DNA of 64,000 nucleotides from Cupriavidus laharis (lineage in GTDB: Bacteria > Pseudomonadota > Gammaproteobacteria > Burkholderiales > Burkholderiaceae). The notes under the pieces are model-generated. The model saw only the letters and a program-made list of their open reading frames with translations, ran no database searches and was not told the DNA's origin. The stretch lies in assembly GCF_914271435.1 (NCBI RefSeq), contig NZ_CAJZAI010000001.1, positions 434,001 through 498,000 of the forward strand, in the 5' to 3' direction. A program made the position numbers and the translations under genes. Below are positions 1 to 8,722 of this stretch, in pieces (within the stretch, counting starts at the first letter, position 1; each line of letters starts with the position of its first letter).

Positions 1-629
1 AGGCCTTCAAGGACTATCTCGGTACGCTGGCCCCTGACCGCCGCGAGCTGCTCAGCCATTTCACGCTGCATGACCGTGCCTTCAAGGTGGTGGGGGTGGG
101 CAGCGTCGGCACGCGGTGCATGATCCAGCTGATGATCGACAGCCACGGCAAGCCGATCTTCCTGCAAGTGAAGGAAGCGATGCGCTCCGTCGTGTCGCGC
201 TACTTCAGGTGTCCCGCAGTCGCGCATGAAGGCCAGCGCGTCGTGGAAGGCCAGCGCCTGATGCAAGCCGCCAGCGATCTCTTCCTCGGCTGGACCAAGG
301 GGCCGTTAGGCCGCTATTTCTACGTGCGCCAGCTGCGCGACATGAAACTGTCTCCGCAGATCGAACTGATGGATGCCGAAATCCTGGGCAGATACGGTGC
401 GCTGTGCGGCTGGGTGTTGGCGAGAGCCCACGCCAAGGCTGGTGGACTCGCCGCCGAGATCAGCGGCTACCTCGGCACTGGCGACCGCATGGCCGAAGTG
501 ATGGTAGGCTATTCGAACAGCTATGCCGACCAGGTCGAAAAGGACTACGAGCGCTTCGTTGCCGCCTGTCGTTCGGGCCGACTGGAAGCGCGCACCGATG
601 CCGACATGGCTGCGGACTTCCGCGTCTGA
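1..629 (+). CDS. DUF2252 family protein, C-terminal part (runs in from the left edge)
   Basis: The frame is open from the first bases and ends at 629, so only the C-terminal ~208 residues are visible. The sequence has the DUF2252 layout: a kinase-like GVGSVGTR segment, then a Lys-containing FLQVKEA strand, a QRVVEGQR helix, and a late HAK-type motif in VLARAHAKAG. DUF2252 proteins resemble small-molecule or protein kinases by fold, but their substrates are unknown. The gene probably forms a unit with the small gene that follows 36 bp downstream. The family call is from recognised motifs, not a search. Confidence 0.8.
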   Translation, partial: AFKDYLGTLAPDRRELLSHFTLHDRAFKVVGVGSVGTRCMIQLMIDSHGKPIFLQVKEAMRSVVSRYFRCPAVAHEGQRVVEGQRLMQAASDLFLGWTKGPLGRYFYVRQLRDMKLSPQIELMDAEILGRYGALCGWVLARAHAKAGGLAAEISGYLGTGDRMAEVMVGYSNSYADQVEKDYERFVAACRSGRLEARTDADMAADFRV

Positions 630-665
630 CGCGGATGGGAAGTGGATTGCCAGGAGCGCTTGCCG

Positions 666-971
666 ATGACCGAAGACATCCTGATGCAACTCATGGTCGA
701 GGTAGAGAAGGAAGACCCGATCGACTACGCCAACCTGCCGTTCGACGATGCGGCCCTGCGCCAGCTCGCGTGCCGGCTGATTGCCGAACGCTCGAACGAA
801 CTGGAGGCCTCAGGCATGCCTGCCGAGGCCCAGTTGGCGACGATGTGGGCGTCCACCGCCAAGCTGGTGCTGGAAAACCTTGTCCTCAACGCCAGGCTGT
901 TGACCCTGCAGGGCATGCCCGACGATGCGCGCGCGCTGATCGAACGCATTTCGCGGCAGTCACGCGGCTAG
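666..971 (+). CDS. Small hypothetical protein downstream of the DUF2252 gene
   Basis: A 101-residue acidic, mostly helical protein that I do not recognise. I chose the ATG at 666 because AGGAG lies about 9 bases upstream; an in-frame GTG at 642 would add eight residues. There is no signal peptide, membrane segment or Cys motif. Short spacing and the same strand suggest co-transcription with the preceding gene. Codon use matches the neighbours, which favours a real gene. Confidence 0.6.
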   Translation: MTEDILMQLMVEVEKEDPIDYANLPFDDAALRQLACRLIAERSNELEASGMPAEAQLATMWASTAKLVLENLVLNARLLTLQGMPDDARALIERISRQSRG

Positions 972-1038
972 CACGCGCCACGGCAGGGTGGCCATGTGCC
1001 GCAGCCTCATCACGGCGCGGCAGGCCTGCCATTTCGCT

Positions 1039-1044
1039 TAAAAT
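1039..1044 (+). promoter_or_regulatory. Probable -10 hexamer TAAAAT for the LpxO-like gene
   Basis: TAAAAT lies about 73 bases before the GTG start, in an otherwise GC-rich gap. The same T-A-(A/G)-A-A-T pattern precedes several other genes here. No clear -35 hexamer is visible. Confidence 0.4.
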
Positions 1045-1116
1045 ACGAGCTTTGGCTCCGGCCCGGCAGCGCACTTTCCGTGCGTGCGGGCTTGTGGCCG
1101 CCTTGGAGAAATTCGG

Positions 1117-2019
1117 GTGATCAAGTGGATTATCGTCGCCGGGTATCTTGGCGCCATCCTGTATGTGCATTTCCGCGGCAAGGCGAGATTGCGCATCTGG
1201 CGACAGCTGCTCGACCATTCGGCGCTGGTCGCGCCGATCAATTGTTTCATGTACGCGTTTTCGGGTGTGCCGCGCACGCCCTATATCCCGGTCGACAACT
1301 TCCCGGACCTGGAAAAGATCCGGGCAGCGTGGCCGGAAATCCGCGACGAAGGCCTGGCCCTGGCCGCGATGCGCAAGATCAAGGCCGCCGAGAAGAACGA
1401 TGACGCCGGCTTCAATTCGTTCTTCAAGAACGGCTGGAAGCGCTTCTACCTGAAGTGGTATGAAGCCCAGCACCCCTCGGCCGAGGTGCTGTGCCCGAAG
1501 ACCGTGTCGCTGTTGCGCGGCATTCCCAGCGTGAAGGCCGCGATGTTCGCGGAACTGCCGCCGGGCGGCAAGCTCAACCCGCACCGCGACCCGTTCGCCG
1601 GTTCGCTGCGCTATCACCTGGGCCTGGCCACGCCGAACGACGACCGCTGCTTCATCGAGGTCGACGGCGAGCGCCATAGCTGGCGCGACGGGCAGGGCGT
1701 GGTGTTCGACGAGACCTACCTGCACTGGGCCGAGAACAAGAGCGATGCCAACCGCCTGATCCTGTTCTGCGATATCGAGCGCCCGATGCGCTTTGGCTGG
1801 GCCAGCAAGATCAATCACTGGCTGGGCCGCAAGGTCATGACCGCGGCGAGCTCGCCCAACGACGAGAACGACCAGACGGGCACGATCAACAAGCTGTTCC
1901 GTTTCGTCTGGCTGGCCGGGCAATACCGCCGCCGCTACAAGGCGTGGAACCGCAAGCTGTACTACGTGACGAAGTTCGGGCTGATCATTGCGGGCATCGC
2001 GCTGATCATCTACCTGTAA
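1117..2019 (+). CDS. lpxO: Aspartyl/asparaginyl beta-hydroxylase family, LpxO-like lipid A hydroxylase
   Basis: A 300-residue Fe(II)/2-oxoglutarate dioxygenase. The cupin-fold metal site is visible as His156-x-Asp158 in NPHRD, with distal His203 in YLHWAENKS and the 2-oxoglutarate-binding Arg at about 213. Hydrophobic segments at residues 2-17 and at the extreme C-terminus suggest membrane anchoring, as in LpxO, which 2-hydroxylates an acyl chain of lipid A. The GTG start at 1117 is preferred because GGAGAA lies six bases upstream and the protein then begins directly with the anchor. A strong hairpin follows the stop. The specific lipid A role is inferred from family; other members of the fold modify proteins. 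Confidence 0.78.
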   Translation: MIKWIIVAGYLGAILYVHFRGKARLRIWRQLLDHSALVAPINCFMYAFSGVPRTPYIPVDNFPDLEKIRAAWPEIRDEGLALAAMRKIKAAEKNDDAGFNSFFKNGWKRFYLKWYEAQHPSAEVLCPKTVSLLRGIPSVKAAMFAELPPGGKLNPHRDPFAGSLRYHLGLATPNDDRCFIEVDGERHSWRDGQGVVFDETYLHWAENKSDANRLILFCDIERPMRFGWASKINHWLGRKVMTAASSPNDENDQTGTINKLFRFVWLAGQYRRRYKAWNRKLYYVTKFGLIIAGIALIIYL

Positions 2020-2044
2020 GCACCGGCAGACCGGTGCGCAAACG

Positions 2045-2073
2045 AAAAGAGCCGGCAGCTATGCCGGCTCTTT
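2045..2073. terminator. Bidirectional intrinsic terminator
   Basis: An inverted repeat AAAGAGCCGGCA / TGCCGGCTCTTT with a four-base loop sits between the convergent LpxO-like and GGDEF genes. It has A-rich and T-rich shoulders, so it can act for either strand. Confidence 0.75.
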
Positions 2074-2091
2074 GCCATGGCGGGACCGGAT

Positions 2092-3567
2092 TCAGTCCCG
2101 CCGGCGGTCTCCCTGGGTTTCGTAGTGGGCGCGCTTGGCGTCGTACATGCGGCTGTCGGCCACCTTCACGGTATCGCTCAGGCGCTCGCCCTGCAGGCAG
2201 GTGGCGGCGCCAATGGAAAAGCTCAGGCCCGTGCCCGGGTAGAACTGGTTGTTCAGTTCCACGACCTTTTCGATCTGCTCGACCACCGTGGCCGCGCCGC
2301 GCTCGTCGCGGCCGGGCAGCAGCACCATGAATTCGTCGCCGCCGATCCGGGCTACGCAGACCTGCTCGCCTACGGCTTTCTTCAGGACTTCGCCGGTGCG
2401 CCGCAGCAGCGCATCGCCGTCGCCATGCCCGAACTGGTCGTTGACCGTCTTCAGCCCGTTCAGGTCCACGGCGACCACGCTGACCGGCCATGGACCCTTG
2501 CGGCCCAGGCGTGCCAGTTCGTCTTCGTAGAAGGCGCGGTTGTACAGCTTGGTCAGCACGTCGTGCTTGCCCAGGAACTCCACATAGGCTTCGGCCTTCT
2601 TGCGGGCCGTGATGTCGGTGAGCGACACCAGCACCTGGTCCCAGTCCTGTTCGCGGCCCGGAAACACCGACCATTGCATGAAGACATCGACCGAACGCCC
2701 GTCCAGCGCGTAGTTGATGACCTCGCGCTGCTGCCAGAGCTTTTCGTGCCACAGGTCGACCAGCTGCTCGGCAAAGTGGATGCGCATGTCGTCGCGGAAC
2801 ACGTCGCCGAGGCGCGACAGCAGGATTTCCTTCGATTCCGCGCCGAACATCTGCAGCGTCTGCTGGTTGACGTCGAGCACGCGGATCTCTTGCATGCAGC
2901 GCGACACGAAATCCGGATGCACGTTGAGGAAGGTGCGGAAATCCGTGATGCCGGCCGCGCGCACTTCGTCGAGCAGCATCTTCACGGCGCTGAAGTCTTC
3001 CACCCACAGCGATACCGGCGAATGCTCGAACAGGCCCAGCGCATATTGCTCGCTGCGGCGCAGGTCGCGTTCGGTGCGCACGCGCGCGGTGATATCCTCG
3101 ATCGACAGCAGCACGCGGTCCCACGTGGCCTCATGTCCAGGCATGACCGTGGCTTCCAGGCGGATATCGAGGCGCTCGCCTTCGAGCGTGTAGTTCACGG
3201 TCTGGCTCGCGAAGCGGTTGCCGCCGTCCCAGAGCTGGCCGAGTTCTTCGACATGCTGGTCGAACATGTCGTCGCGGAAGACGGTGTCGAGGTTGGAGAC
3301 CAGGTCGGCAAGGTCGGCGGCGCGGAACAGGTCCAGCGTGCGGTGGTTCACCTCGATCACGCGGATCAGCGACGAGCAGTGCGCCACTTCGTCCGGGTTG
3401 GCCCGCAGGTAGGCCCGCAAATCCGTCACCCCCTCGGCGCGCAGCCGCTCGAAGTGCTCGCGCACGGCGCTGAAATCTTCCAGCCAGAGCGAGACCGGCG
3501 CCAGTTGAAACAGGGTTTGGTAGTCGTCGTCGACGCGCGACGCCGCGGTTGCACTGCGCAAGGCCAT
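2092..3567 (-). CDS. PAS-PAS-GGDEF diguanylate cyclase
   Basis: A 491-residue cytoplasmic protein with two tandem sensor units (about 16-165 and 176-325) that are clear copies of each other: both carry PVSLW(L/V)EDFSAV near the start and DITAR at the end. A GGDEF domain follows from about 333, with an intact GGDEF signature at 409-413, so it should make cyclic di-GMP from GTP. The inhibitory I-site RxxD normally found five residues before GGDEF is not present (GEQV occupies it). No membrane segment is seen. The ligand of the PAS domains is unknown. It is convergent with the LpxO-like gene and seems to be its own unit. Confidence 0.88.
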   Translation of the reverse strand: MALRSATAASRVDDDYQTLFQLAPVSLWLEDFSAVREHFERLRAEGVTDLRAYLRANPDEVAHCSSLIRVIEVNHRTLDLFRAADLADLVSNLDTVFRDDMFDQHVEELGQLWDGGNRFASQTVNYTLEGERLDIRLEATVMPGHEATWDRVLLSIEDITARVRTERDLRRSEQYALGLFEHSPVSLWVEDFSAVKMLLDEVRAAGITDFRTFLNVHPDFVSRCMQEIRVLDVNQQTLQMFGAESKEILLSRLGDVFRDDMRIHFAEQLVDLWHEKLWQQREVINYALDGRSVDVFMQWSVFPGREQDWDQVLVSLTDITARKKAEAYVEFLGKHDVLTKLYNRAFYEDELARLGRKGPWPVSVVAVDLNGLKTVNDQFGHGDGDALLRRTGEVLKKAVGEQVCVARIGGDEFMVLLPGRDERGAATVVEQIEKVVELNNQFYPGTGLSFSIGAATCLQGERLSDTVKVADSRMYDAKRAHYETQGDRRRD

Positions 3568-4043
3568 TCTCCCTTCTTCTTGTCATCCCGATGATCGCTG
3601 TGGTGCGGCGGCGATCTGGCCAACGGTTTGCAACCTCGCCAGGAAACGGTCGCCCGCGCCAGCGGCAAGGATAGGCCAGCGCACACGAAAAAGGGAGCGG
3701 TGTTGCAAAAAGGCGAGTGCCACGCCGCGTGGCGCGCGGTGCCTGGGAGTCAGGCGGTCCGGCGGTGTTCCTCGCTGACGATTGCCTGCCGGCTGCCGAG
3801 GTGCTCTGGCAGGCGCCTGCGCCGGCGCCTTGGCAACGCGCGGGGCGGGCTGGTCCGATGGCTGCGCCGCCACGCCTGGCCCGCCGCCGCCGGCCCCATC
3901 GATGGCGGAAACCCGATAGAATGGCGCACCGCGCCGGCCTTGCCCGGCCGGTTGCCCTTTTCTGGCCCGCTCCTGATGCCCCGTGGCACAGGTGACGCGG
4001 CCGTTCCGGCCACCACTGTGGCCGCATCCTTGCAGGTTTTCCA
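3568..4043. other. 476-bp intergenic region between divergent genes
   Basis: This stretch separates the GGDEF gene (minus) from the flavoprotein gene (plus). I see no convincing gene. The only likely signal is TAGAAT at 3917-3922, a plausible -10 for the flavoprotein gene with a roughly 115-base leader. The rest is GC-rich sequence with no strong hairpin or repeat. Confidence 0.5.
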
Positions 4044-5660
4044 ATGCTTCGCCTCTCCGAACTCAAGCTTTCCCTCGAACACACCGAAGACGATCTCGAC
4101 CGCGCCGTGCGCAGCGCGCTGGCCCAGATCGGGGTGAAGGGCGACGGGCTTGTGCAATACACCGTGTTCCGCCGCGCCCACGACGCGCGCAAGCGCTCCG
4201 ACATCAAGCTCACTTACATCATCGACATCGAGGTGAAGGACGAGCCCGCCGCCATCCGCCGCATGGCTGGCAAGCCCAACTGGAGCGTGACGCCGGACAT
4301 GGCGTATCGCTTCGTGGCGCAGGCGCCGCAGGGCGGCAATGTGCCGCGTCCGGTGGTGATCGGCATGGGGCCGTGCGGCCTGCTGGCCGGGCTGCTCCTG
4401 GCGCAGATGGGTTTCCGCCCGATCATCCTCGAGCGCGGCAAGGAAGTGCGCGAGCGCACCAGGGACACCTTCGGCCTGTGGCGCAAGAGCGTGCTCAACC
4501 CGGAGTCGAACGTGCAGTTCGGCGAAGGCGGCGCGGGCACGTTCTCGGACGGCAAGCTGTACAGCCAGATCAAGGATCCGAAGCACTACGGCCGCAAGGT
4601 GCTCAACGAGTTCGTGCGCGCCGGCGCGCCGGAAGACATCCTGTACAAGGCGCGCCCGCACATCGGCACGTTCCGGCTGGTGAGCATGGTCGAGAAGATG
4701 CGCGCGGAGATCCGCGAGCTGGGTGGCGAGGTCCGCTTTGAGACGCGCGTCGATGACCTCGACATCGAACACGGCAAGCTGCGCGGCCTGAAGCTGTCCA
4801 CGGGCGAGTACCTGCCGGCCGGGCACGTCATCCTGGCGGTGGGGCACAGCGCGCGCGATACCTTCCAGGTGCTGCATGACCGTGGCGTGTTCATGGAAGC
4901 CAAGCCGTTCTCGCTCGGCTTCCGCATCGAGCACCCGCAGGGGCTGATCAATCGCAGCCGCTTCGGCAAATTCGCGGGCAACAAGCTGCTCGGCGCGGCC
5001 GACTACAAGGTGGTCCATCACTGCAGCAACGGCCGTTCGGTGTACAGCTTCTGCATGTGCCCGGGCGGAACCGTCGTGGCGGCGGCCTCGGAACCGGGCC
5101 GCGTGGTGACCAATGGCATGAGCCAGTACAAGCGCGCGGAGCGCAACGCGAATGCGGGCATCGTGGTGGGCATTACGCCAGAGGACTACCCTGGCGGTCC
5201 GCTCGCCGGCATCGAGTTTCAGCGCAAGTGGGAAGAGCGCGCGTTCGAGCTCGGTGGGCGCAACTACTGCGCGCCGGGCCAGCTCGTCGGCGATTTCATC
5301 GCGCGCCGGCCATCGACCTCGCTCGGTTCGGTCGAGCCGTCCTACAAGCCGGGCGTGACGCCGACCGACCTCAGCACCTCGCTGCCCGACTACGTCATCG
5401 AGGCCATCCGCGAAGCGCTGCCGGAGCTCGACAAGAAGATTGCCGGCTTCGCCATGCACGACGCGGTGCTGACCGGTGTCGAGACACGCACGTCCTCGCC
5501 GCTGCGCATCGAGCGCAAGGCGGACTACCAGAGCGTGAATGTGGAAGGGCTGTATCCAGCCGGAGAGGGTGCCGGCTATGCCGGCGGCATCTACTCGGCC
5601 GCCATCGACGGCATCGAAGTGGCCGAGGCCGTGGCACTGGCCATCGTCAACGGCCGCTAA
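4044..5660 (+). CDS. FAD-dependent oxidoreductase, COG2509-type
   Basis: A 538-residue flavoprotein. About 100 N-terminal residues form a small alpha/beta domain (HDARKRSDIKLTYIIDIEV). The FAD-binding Rossmann motif GMGPCG follows at 107-112, ending at acidic Glu130. A conserved NVQFGEGGAGTFSDGK stretch and a C-terminal GEGAGYAGGI FAD contact are also present. The family is annotated as uncharacterised dehydrogenases, sometimes called YtfP/HI0933-related; substrate and physiological partner are unknown. It stands alone, convergent with another flavoprotein gene, with stop codons separated by a single base between 5660 and 5661. Confidence 0.85.
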   Translation: MLRLSELKLSLEHTEDDLDRAVRSALAQIGVKGDGLVQYTVFRRAHDARKRSDIKLTYIIDIEVKDEPAAIRRMAGKPNWSVTPDMAYRFVAQAPQGGNVPRPVVIGMGPCGLLAGLLLAQMGFRPIILERGKEVRERTRDTFGLWRKSVLNPESNVQFGEGGAGTFSDGKLYSQIKDPKHYGRKVLNEFVRAGAPEDILYKARPHIGTFRLVSMVEKMRAEIRELGGEVRFETRVDDLDIEHGKLRGLKLSTGEYLPAGHVILAVGHSARDTFQVLHDRGVFMEAKPFSLGFRIEHPQGLINRSRFGKFAGNKLLGAADYKVVHHCSNGRSVYSFCMCPGGTVVAAASEPGRVVTNGMSQYKRAERNANAGIVVGITPEDYPGGPLAGIEFQRKWEERAFELGGRNYCAPGQLVGDFIARRPSTSLGSVEPSYKPGVTPTDLSTSLPDYVIEAIREALPELDKKIAGFAMHDAVLTGVETRTSSPLRIERKADYQSVNVEGLYPAGEGAGYAGGIYSAAIDGIEVAEAVALAIVNGR

Positions 5661-6935
5661 TCAGCGCGCGGACGCCAGCCAGTCCGCCGCGCCCCGGCCG
5701 GCAGTGCGGCCGCTCGCGAAGCAGGCCGTGAGCAGGTAGCCGCCGGTCGGCGCTTCCCAGTCCAGCATCTCGCCGGCGCAGAACACGCCCGGCAGTGCGT
5801 TCAGCATCAGGCTGGTGTTCATCGCTTCAAAACGGACACCGCCTGCGCTGCTGATGACTTCGTCGATCGGCCGCGCACGCAACAGTCGCAGCGGCAGCGC
5901 CTTGATGGATGCCGCCAGTGTTGCCGCGTCATGCATTGCTTCCTTCGGCAGGCACTCGCGCAGCAGGCCGGCTTTCACGCCGGTGATGCCCAGCCGGCTC
6001 TGCAGGTGGCTCGACAGCGAACGCGAGCCGCGCGGGTGAGACACCTCGGCCAGCACGCGCTGCGCATCATGGCCGGGCAGCAGGTCCAGGTGGACGACGG
6101 CTTCGCCGTCGCGCTCGATCCGGTCGCGGATCGGCGCGGACAGCGCGTAGACCAGGCTGCCTTCGATGCCGCCCGCGCTGATCACAAACTCGCCCTGGCG
6201 ATGGTGCGCGTTGCCCTGTATGTCGGTCACGGCCAGCGCAACGGGCTTGACGGGGTGGCCGGCATGGCGATCGGAGAACATCGCGCTCCAGTCCACATCG
6301 AAGCCACAGTTGGCTGGCCGCAGCGCGGCGATATCGATGCCATGCTGCGACAGCAGCGGCACCCACGCACCGTCCGAGCCAAGCCGCGCCCAGCTTCCGC
6401 CGCCCAGTGCGAGTACCACGGCATTGGCGTGCACCTGTCGTTCGCCTTGCGGCGTGGCGAAGCGCAGTGTGCGCCCCGCAGGGTCAGTCCAGCCGAGCCA
6501 GCGGTGACGCATATGGAACTGCACGCCGCTTTCACGCAGGCGATGCAGCCATGCGCGCAGCATCGGCGCGGCCTTCATGTCGGTTGGAAAGACCCGGCCG
6601 GAACTGCCGACAAAGGTCTCGATGCCTAGCTCATGTACCCAATCGCGCAAGGCCTGCGCGCCGAAGCCGGCAAGCATCGGCGCGATCTGGGCGGTGCGTT
6701 CGCCATAGCGCGACAGGAAGGCCTGCTCGGGTTCGGCATGCGTCAGGTTCATGCCGCTCTTGCCGGCCATCAGGAACTTGCGGCCCACCGACGGCATGGC
6801 GTCGAACACGTGTACGCGCACCCCGCGCGCGGCCAGCACCTCGGCCGCCATCAGGCCTGCAGGCCCGCCACCGATGACGGCGGCTTCAACCGGCAGGGTG
6901 GTGGGCGCGGCGGACGGGGTATCGGTGGACGGCAT
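5661..6935 (-). CDS. HI0933-like (BaiN/YhiN-type) flavoprotein, TIGR03862 subgroup
   Basis: A 424-residue NAD(P)/FAD-dependent oxidoreductase. The dinucleotide motif GGGPAG is at 22-27, the family signature GRKFLMAGKSGMNLTH at 51-66, and a C-terminal GEMLDWEAPTGGYLL segment closes the FAD site. The presence of ISSAGGVRFEAMN and the overall length fit the subgroup seen in pseudomonads and Burkholderiales. Function is unknown; members have been linked to bile-acid or tRNA chemistry elsewhere, but nothing here supports that. It is divergent from the DUF1415 gene, with a TATAAT on the minus strand at 6977-6982. Confidence 0.85.
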   Translation of the reverse strand: MPSTDTPSAAPTTLPVEAAVIGGGPAGLMAAEVLAARGVRVHVFDAMPSVGRKFLMAGKSGMNLTHAEPEQAFLSRYGERTAQIAPMLAGFGAQALRDWVHELGIETFVGSSGRVFPTDMKAAPMLRAWLHRLRESGVQFHMRHRWLGWTDPAGRTLRFATPQGERQVHANAVVLALGGGSWARLGSDGAWVPLLSQHGIDIAALRPANCGFDVDWSAMFSDRHAGHPVKPVALAVTDIQGNAHHRQGEFVISAGGIEGSLVYALSAPIRDRIERDGEAVVHLDLLPGHDAQRVLAEVSHPRGSRSLSSHLQSRLGITGVKAGLLRECLPKEAMHDAATLAASIKALPLRLLRARPIDEVISSAGGVRFEAMNTSLMLNALPGVFCAGEMLDWEAPTGGYLLTACFASGRTAGRGAADWLASAR

Positions 6936-6976
6936 GGCAATGCGTGGAAGGATGGCAGGGGCGTGCTACGCCGCGG

Positions 6977-7004
6977 ATTATAGAGCCTGCGGCAGCGCTA
7001 AAAT
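6977..7004. promoter_or_regulatory. Back-to-back -10 elements of divergent promoters
   Basis: On the minus strand TATAAT (6977-6982) precedes the HI0933-like gene; on the plus strand TAAAAT (6999-7004) precedes the DUF1415 gene by about 26 bases. The two hexamers are only 16 bases apart, so the two transcripts probably compete for polymerase. Confidence 0.5.
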
Positions 7005-7029
7005 GGTGCTTTGTCCCTGCCTTGCCGCC

Positions 7030-7620
7030 ATGCCGTCCTCTGCCAGCCATCAAGACGCCGTCATCGCCGCCACGCGCCACTGGCTGGCGCGCGCGGTGAT
7101 CGGCCTCAATCTCTGCCCCTTTGCCAAGAGCGTGTATGTGAAGGAGCAGGTCCGCTACGTGGTCAGCGATGCGACGCAAGCCGCCGACGTGCTCGACGAA
7201 CTGGAACGCGAACTGAAGCGGCTGGCCGAGACCGACCCGGCGCAGGTCGATACCACGCTCCTGATCGTGCCGGAAGCGCTGGCCGATTTTCTCGAGTTCA
7301 ACGACTTCCTTTACTTCGCCGATCGGCTGCTCGGGAGCCTGCGCCTGGAAGGCACGTTGCAGATCGCCAGCTTCCACCCGCAGTACCAGTTCGAGGGGAC
7401 GGAGCCGGACGATATCGAGAACTACACCAACCGCGCGCCGTATCCCATCCTGCATCTGCTGCGCGAGGAGAGCATCGCGCGCGCTGCCGAAGCCTTTCCT
7501 GATGCGGCTGATATCTACGAACGCAATATGGAAACCGTGCGCCGCCTGGGCCATGAAGGCTGGCGACGCTGGATGGAAGGCGACGATGACGCGGCATTGC
7601 CGCACAAGGCAGACGCGTAG
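7030..7620 (+). CDS. DUF1415 family protein
   Basis: A 196-residue soluble protein starting MPSSASHQDAV. It carries the family hallmarks WLARAVIGLNLCPFAK near the N-terminus and a central FHPQYQFEG followed by a YTNRAPYP motif. The Cys and His residues in these motifs are conserved in the family, but no activity is known. I chose the ATG at 7030 because homologous length is about 190 residues and the plus-strand -10 lies just upstream; longer in-frame starts would overlap the divergent gene. It is convergent with the methyltransferase gene. Confidence 0.85.
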   Translation: MPSSASHQDAVIAATRHWLARAVIGLNLCPFAKSVYVKEQVRYVVSDATQAADVLDELERELKRLAETDPAQVDTTLLIVPEALADFLEFNDFLYFADRLLGSLRLEGTLQIASFHPQYQFEGTEPDDIENYTNRAPYPILHLLREESIARAAEAFPDAADIYERNMETVRRLGHEGWRRWMEGDDDAALPHKADA

Positions 7621-7629
7621 CGGCGCTGC

Positions 7630-8463
7630 TTACAAGGGCGTGGTGAAGAACCGTTCGCGCATGTCTTCCAGGCCGAGCGTGCCCAGCACGCTTTCCAGCC
7701 GCTCGGCAGAGCGGCGGCGCGGCAGGTCCTTGAACTGCGCGATGATCAGCTCGTTCTTCATCGAGTGTTCCCAGCCGACCAGCTCGGTCACGCTGACCTG
7801 GTAGCCGTGCGCTTCCAGCTGCAGGCAGCGCAGCACGTTGGTCACCTGGCTGCCGAATTCGCGCGTGTGCAGCGGGTGGCGCCAGATCTCGGTCAGCGGG
7901 TTGCCGGCCAGCAGGCGGCCCTTGTTCTTGCGCAGCACGCTGGCGACCTCGGCCTGGCAGCACGGCACCAGCACGATGTGCCGGGCGTGCTTGGCCAGCG
8001 CGAAACGGATGGCATCGTCCGTGGCCGTATTGCACGCATGCAGGGCCGTCACCACGTCGACCGTGGCCGGCAGCGCCGGCGAGGTGATGGAATCCGCCAC
8101 TGACAGGTTCAGGAACGACATGCCCGGGAAGCCCAGGCGTGCCGCCAGTGCCTGCGAGCTCTGCACCAGTTCCTCGCGCGTCTCGATGCCGAAGATGTGC
8201 GACTGGTCGCGCAGGGTCTTGAAGAACAGGTCGTACAGGATGAAGCCCAGGTATGACTTGCCGGCGCCATGGTCGACCAGCGTGACGGCGTCGCGCTCGG
8301 CCTTGATCTCCTGCAACAGCGGTTCGATGAACTGGAACAGGTGGTAGACCTGCTTGAGCTTGCGACGGCTGTCCTGGTTCATCTTGCCGTCGCGCGTCAG
8401 GATATGGAGTTCCTTGAGCAGCTCGATTGACTGGCCGGGGCGGATTTCGTGGGTATTTGCCAT
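7630..8463 (-). CDS. Class I SAM-dependent methyltransferase (Methyltransf_32-like)
   Basis: A 277-residue protein with a Rossmann methyltransferase core. Motif I reads DHGAGKSYLGF, followed by an acidic FGIETREEL strand, a VDVVTALHACNTATDDAI motif IV region, and VPCCQ. This combination, with two adjacent Cys after the beta-strand, is typical of the GSTCD/TRMT13-like family, whose characterised members methylate RNA. The bacterial substrate is not known. It faces away from the FapA-like gene and appears to be monocistronic. Confidence 0.75.
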   Translation of the reverse strand: MANTHEIRPGQSIELLKELHILTRDGKMNQDSRRKLKQVYHLFQFIEPLLQEIKAERDAVTLVDHGAGKSYLGFILYDLFFKTLRDQSHIFGIETREELVQSSQALAARLGFPGMSFLNLSVADSITSPALPATVDVVTALHACNTATDDAIRFALAKHARHIVLVPCCQAEVASVLRKNKGRLLAGNPLTEIWRHPLHTREFGSQVTNVLRCLQLEAHGYQVSVTELVGWEHSMKNELIIAQFKDLPRRRSAERLESVLGTLGLEDMRERFFTTPL

Positions 8464-8722
8464 GACTGCGGGGAATGCGGGAGGCGGCAGGCGCCTCGGG
8501 AGCCGACAGTTTACCGAAAACGCTACCGCAGTCGGCCAATCCGACCGGTTGTATTACCACAAGGTCCGTGTTTGTCCTGCCTCAAGTTTTGTCGTCAACG
8601 GCCGTAGGTAATCGATTGACAACAAGCGGAAGTGCCGGCCAAGCGCACTAGCCAGCATTGCTGTGCCTGGACAGGCGGGGCAGGTGGCGGCACCGCTGCA
8701 CAAAGAGAACTTGGGGGGACTC

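Noticed and set aside
8613-8650. TTGACA at about 8614 as the promoter of the FapA-like gene
   Set aside because: No -10 hexamer is found 16-18 bases further on.
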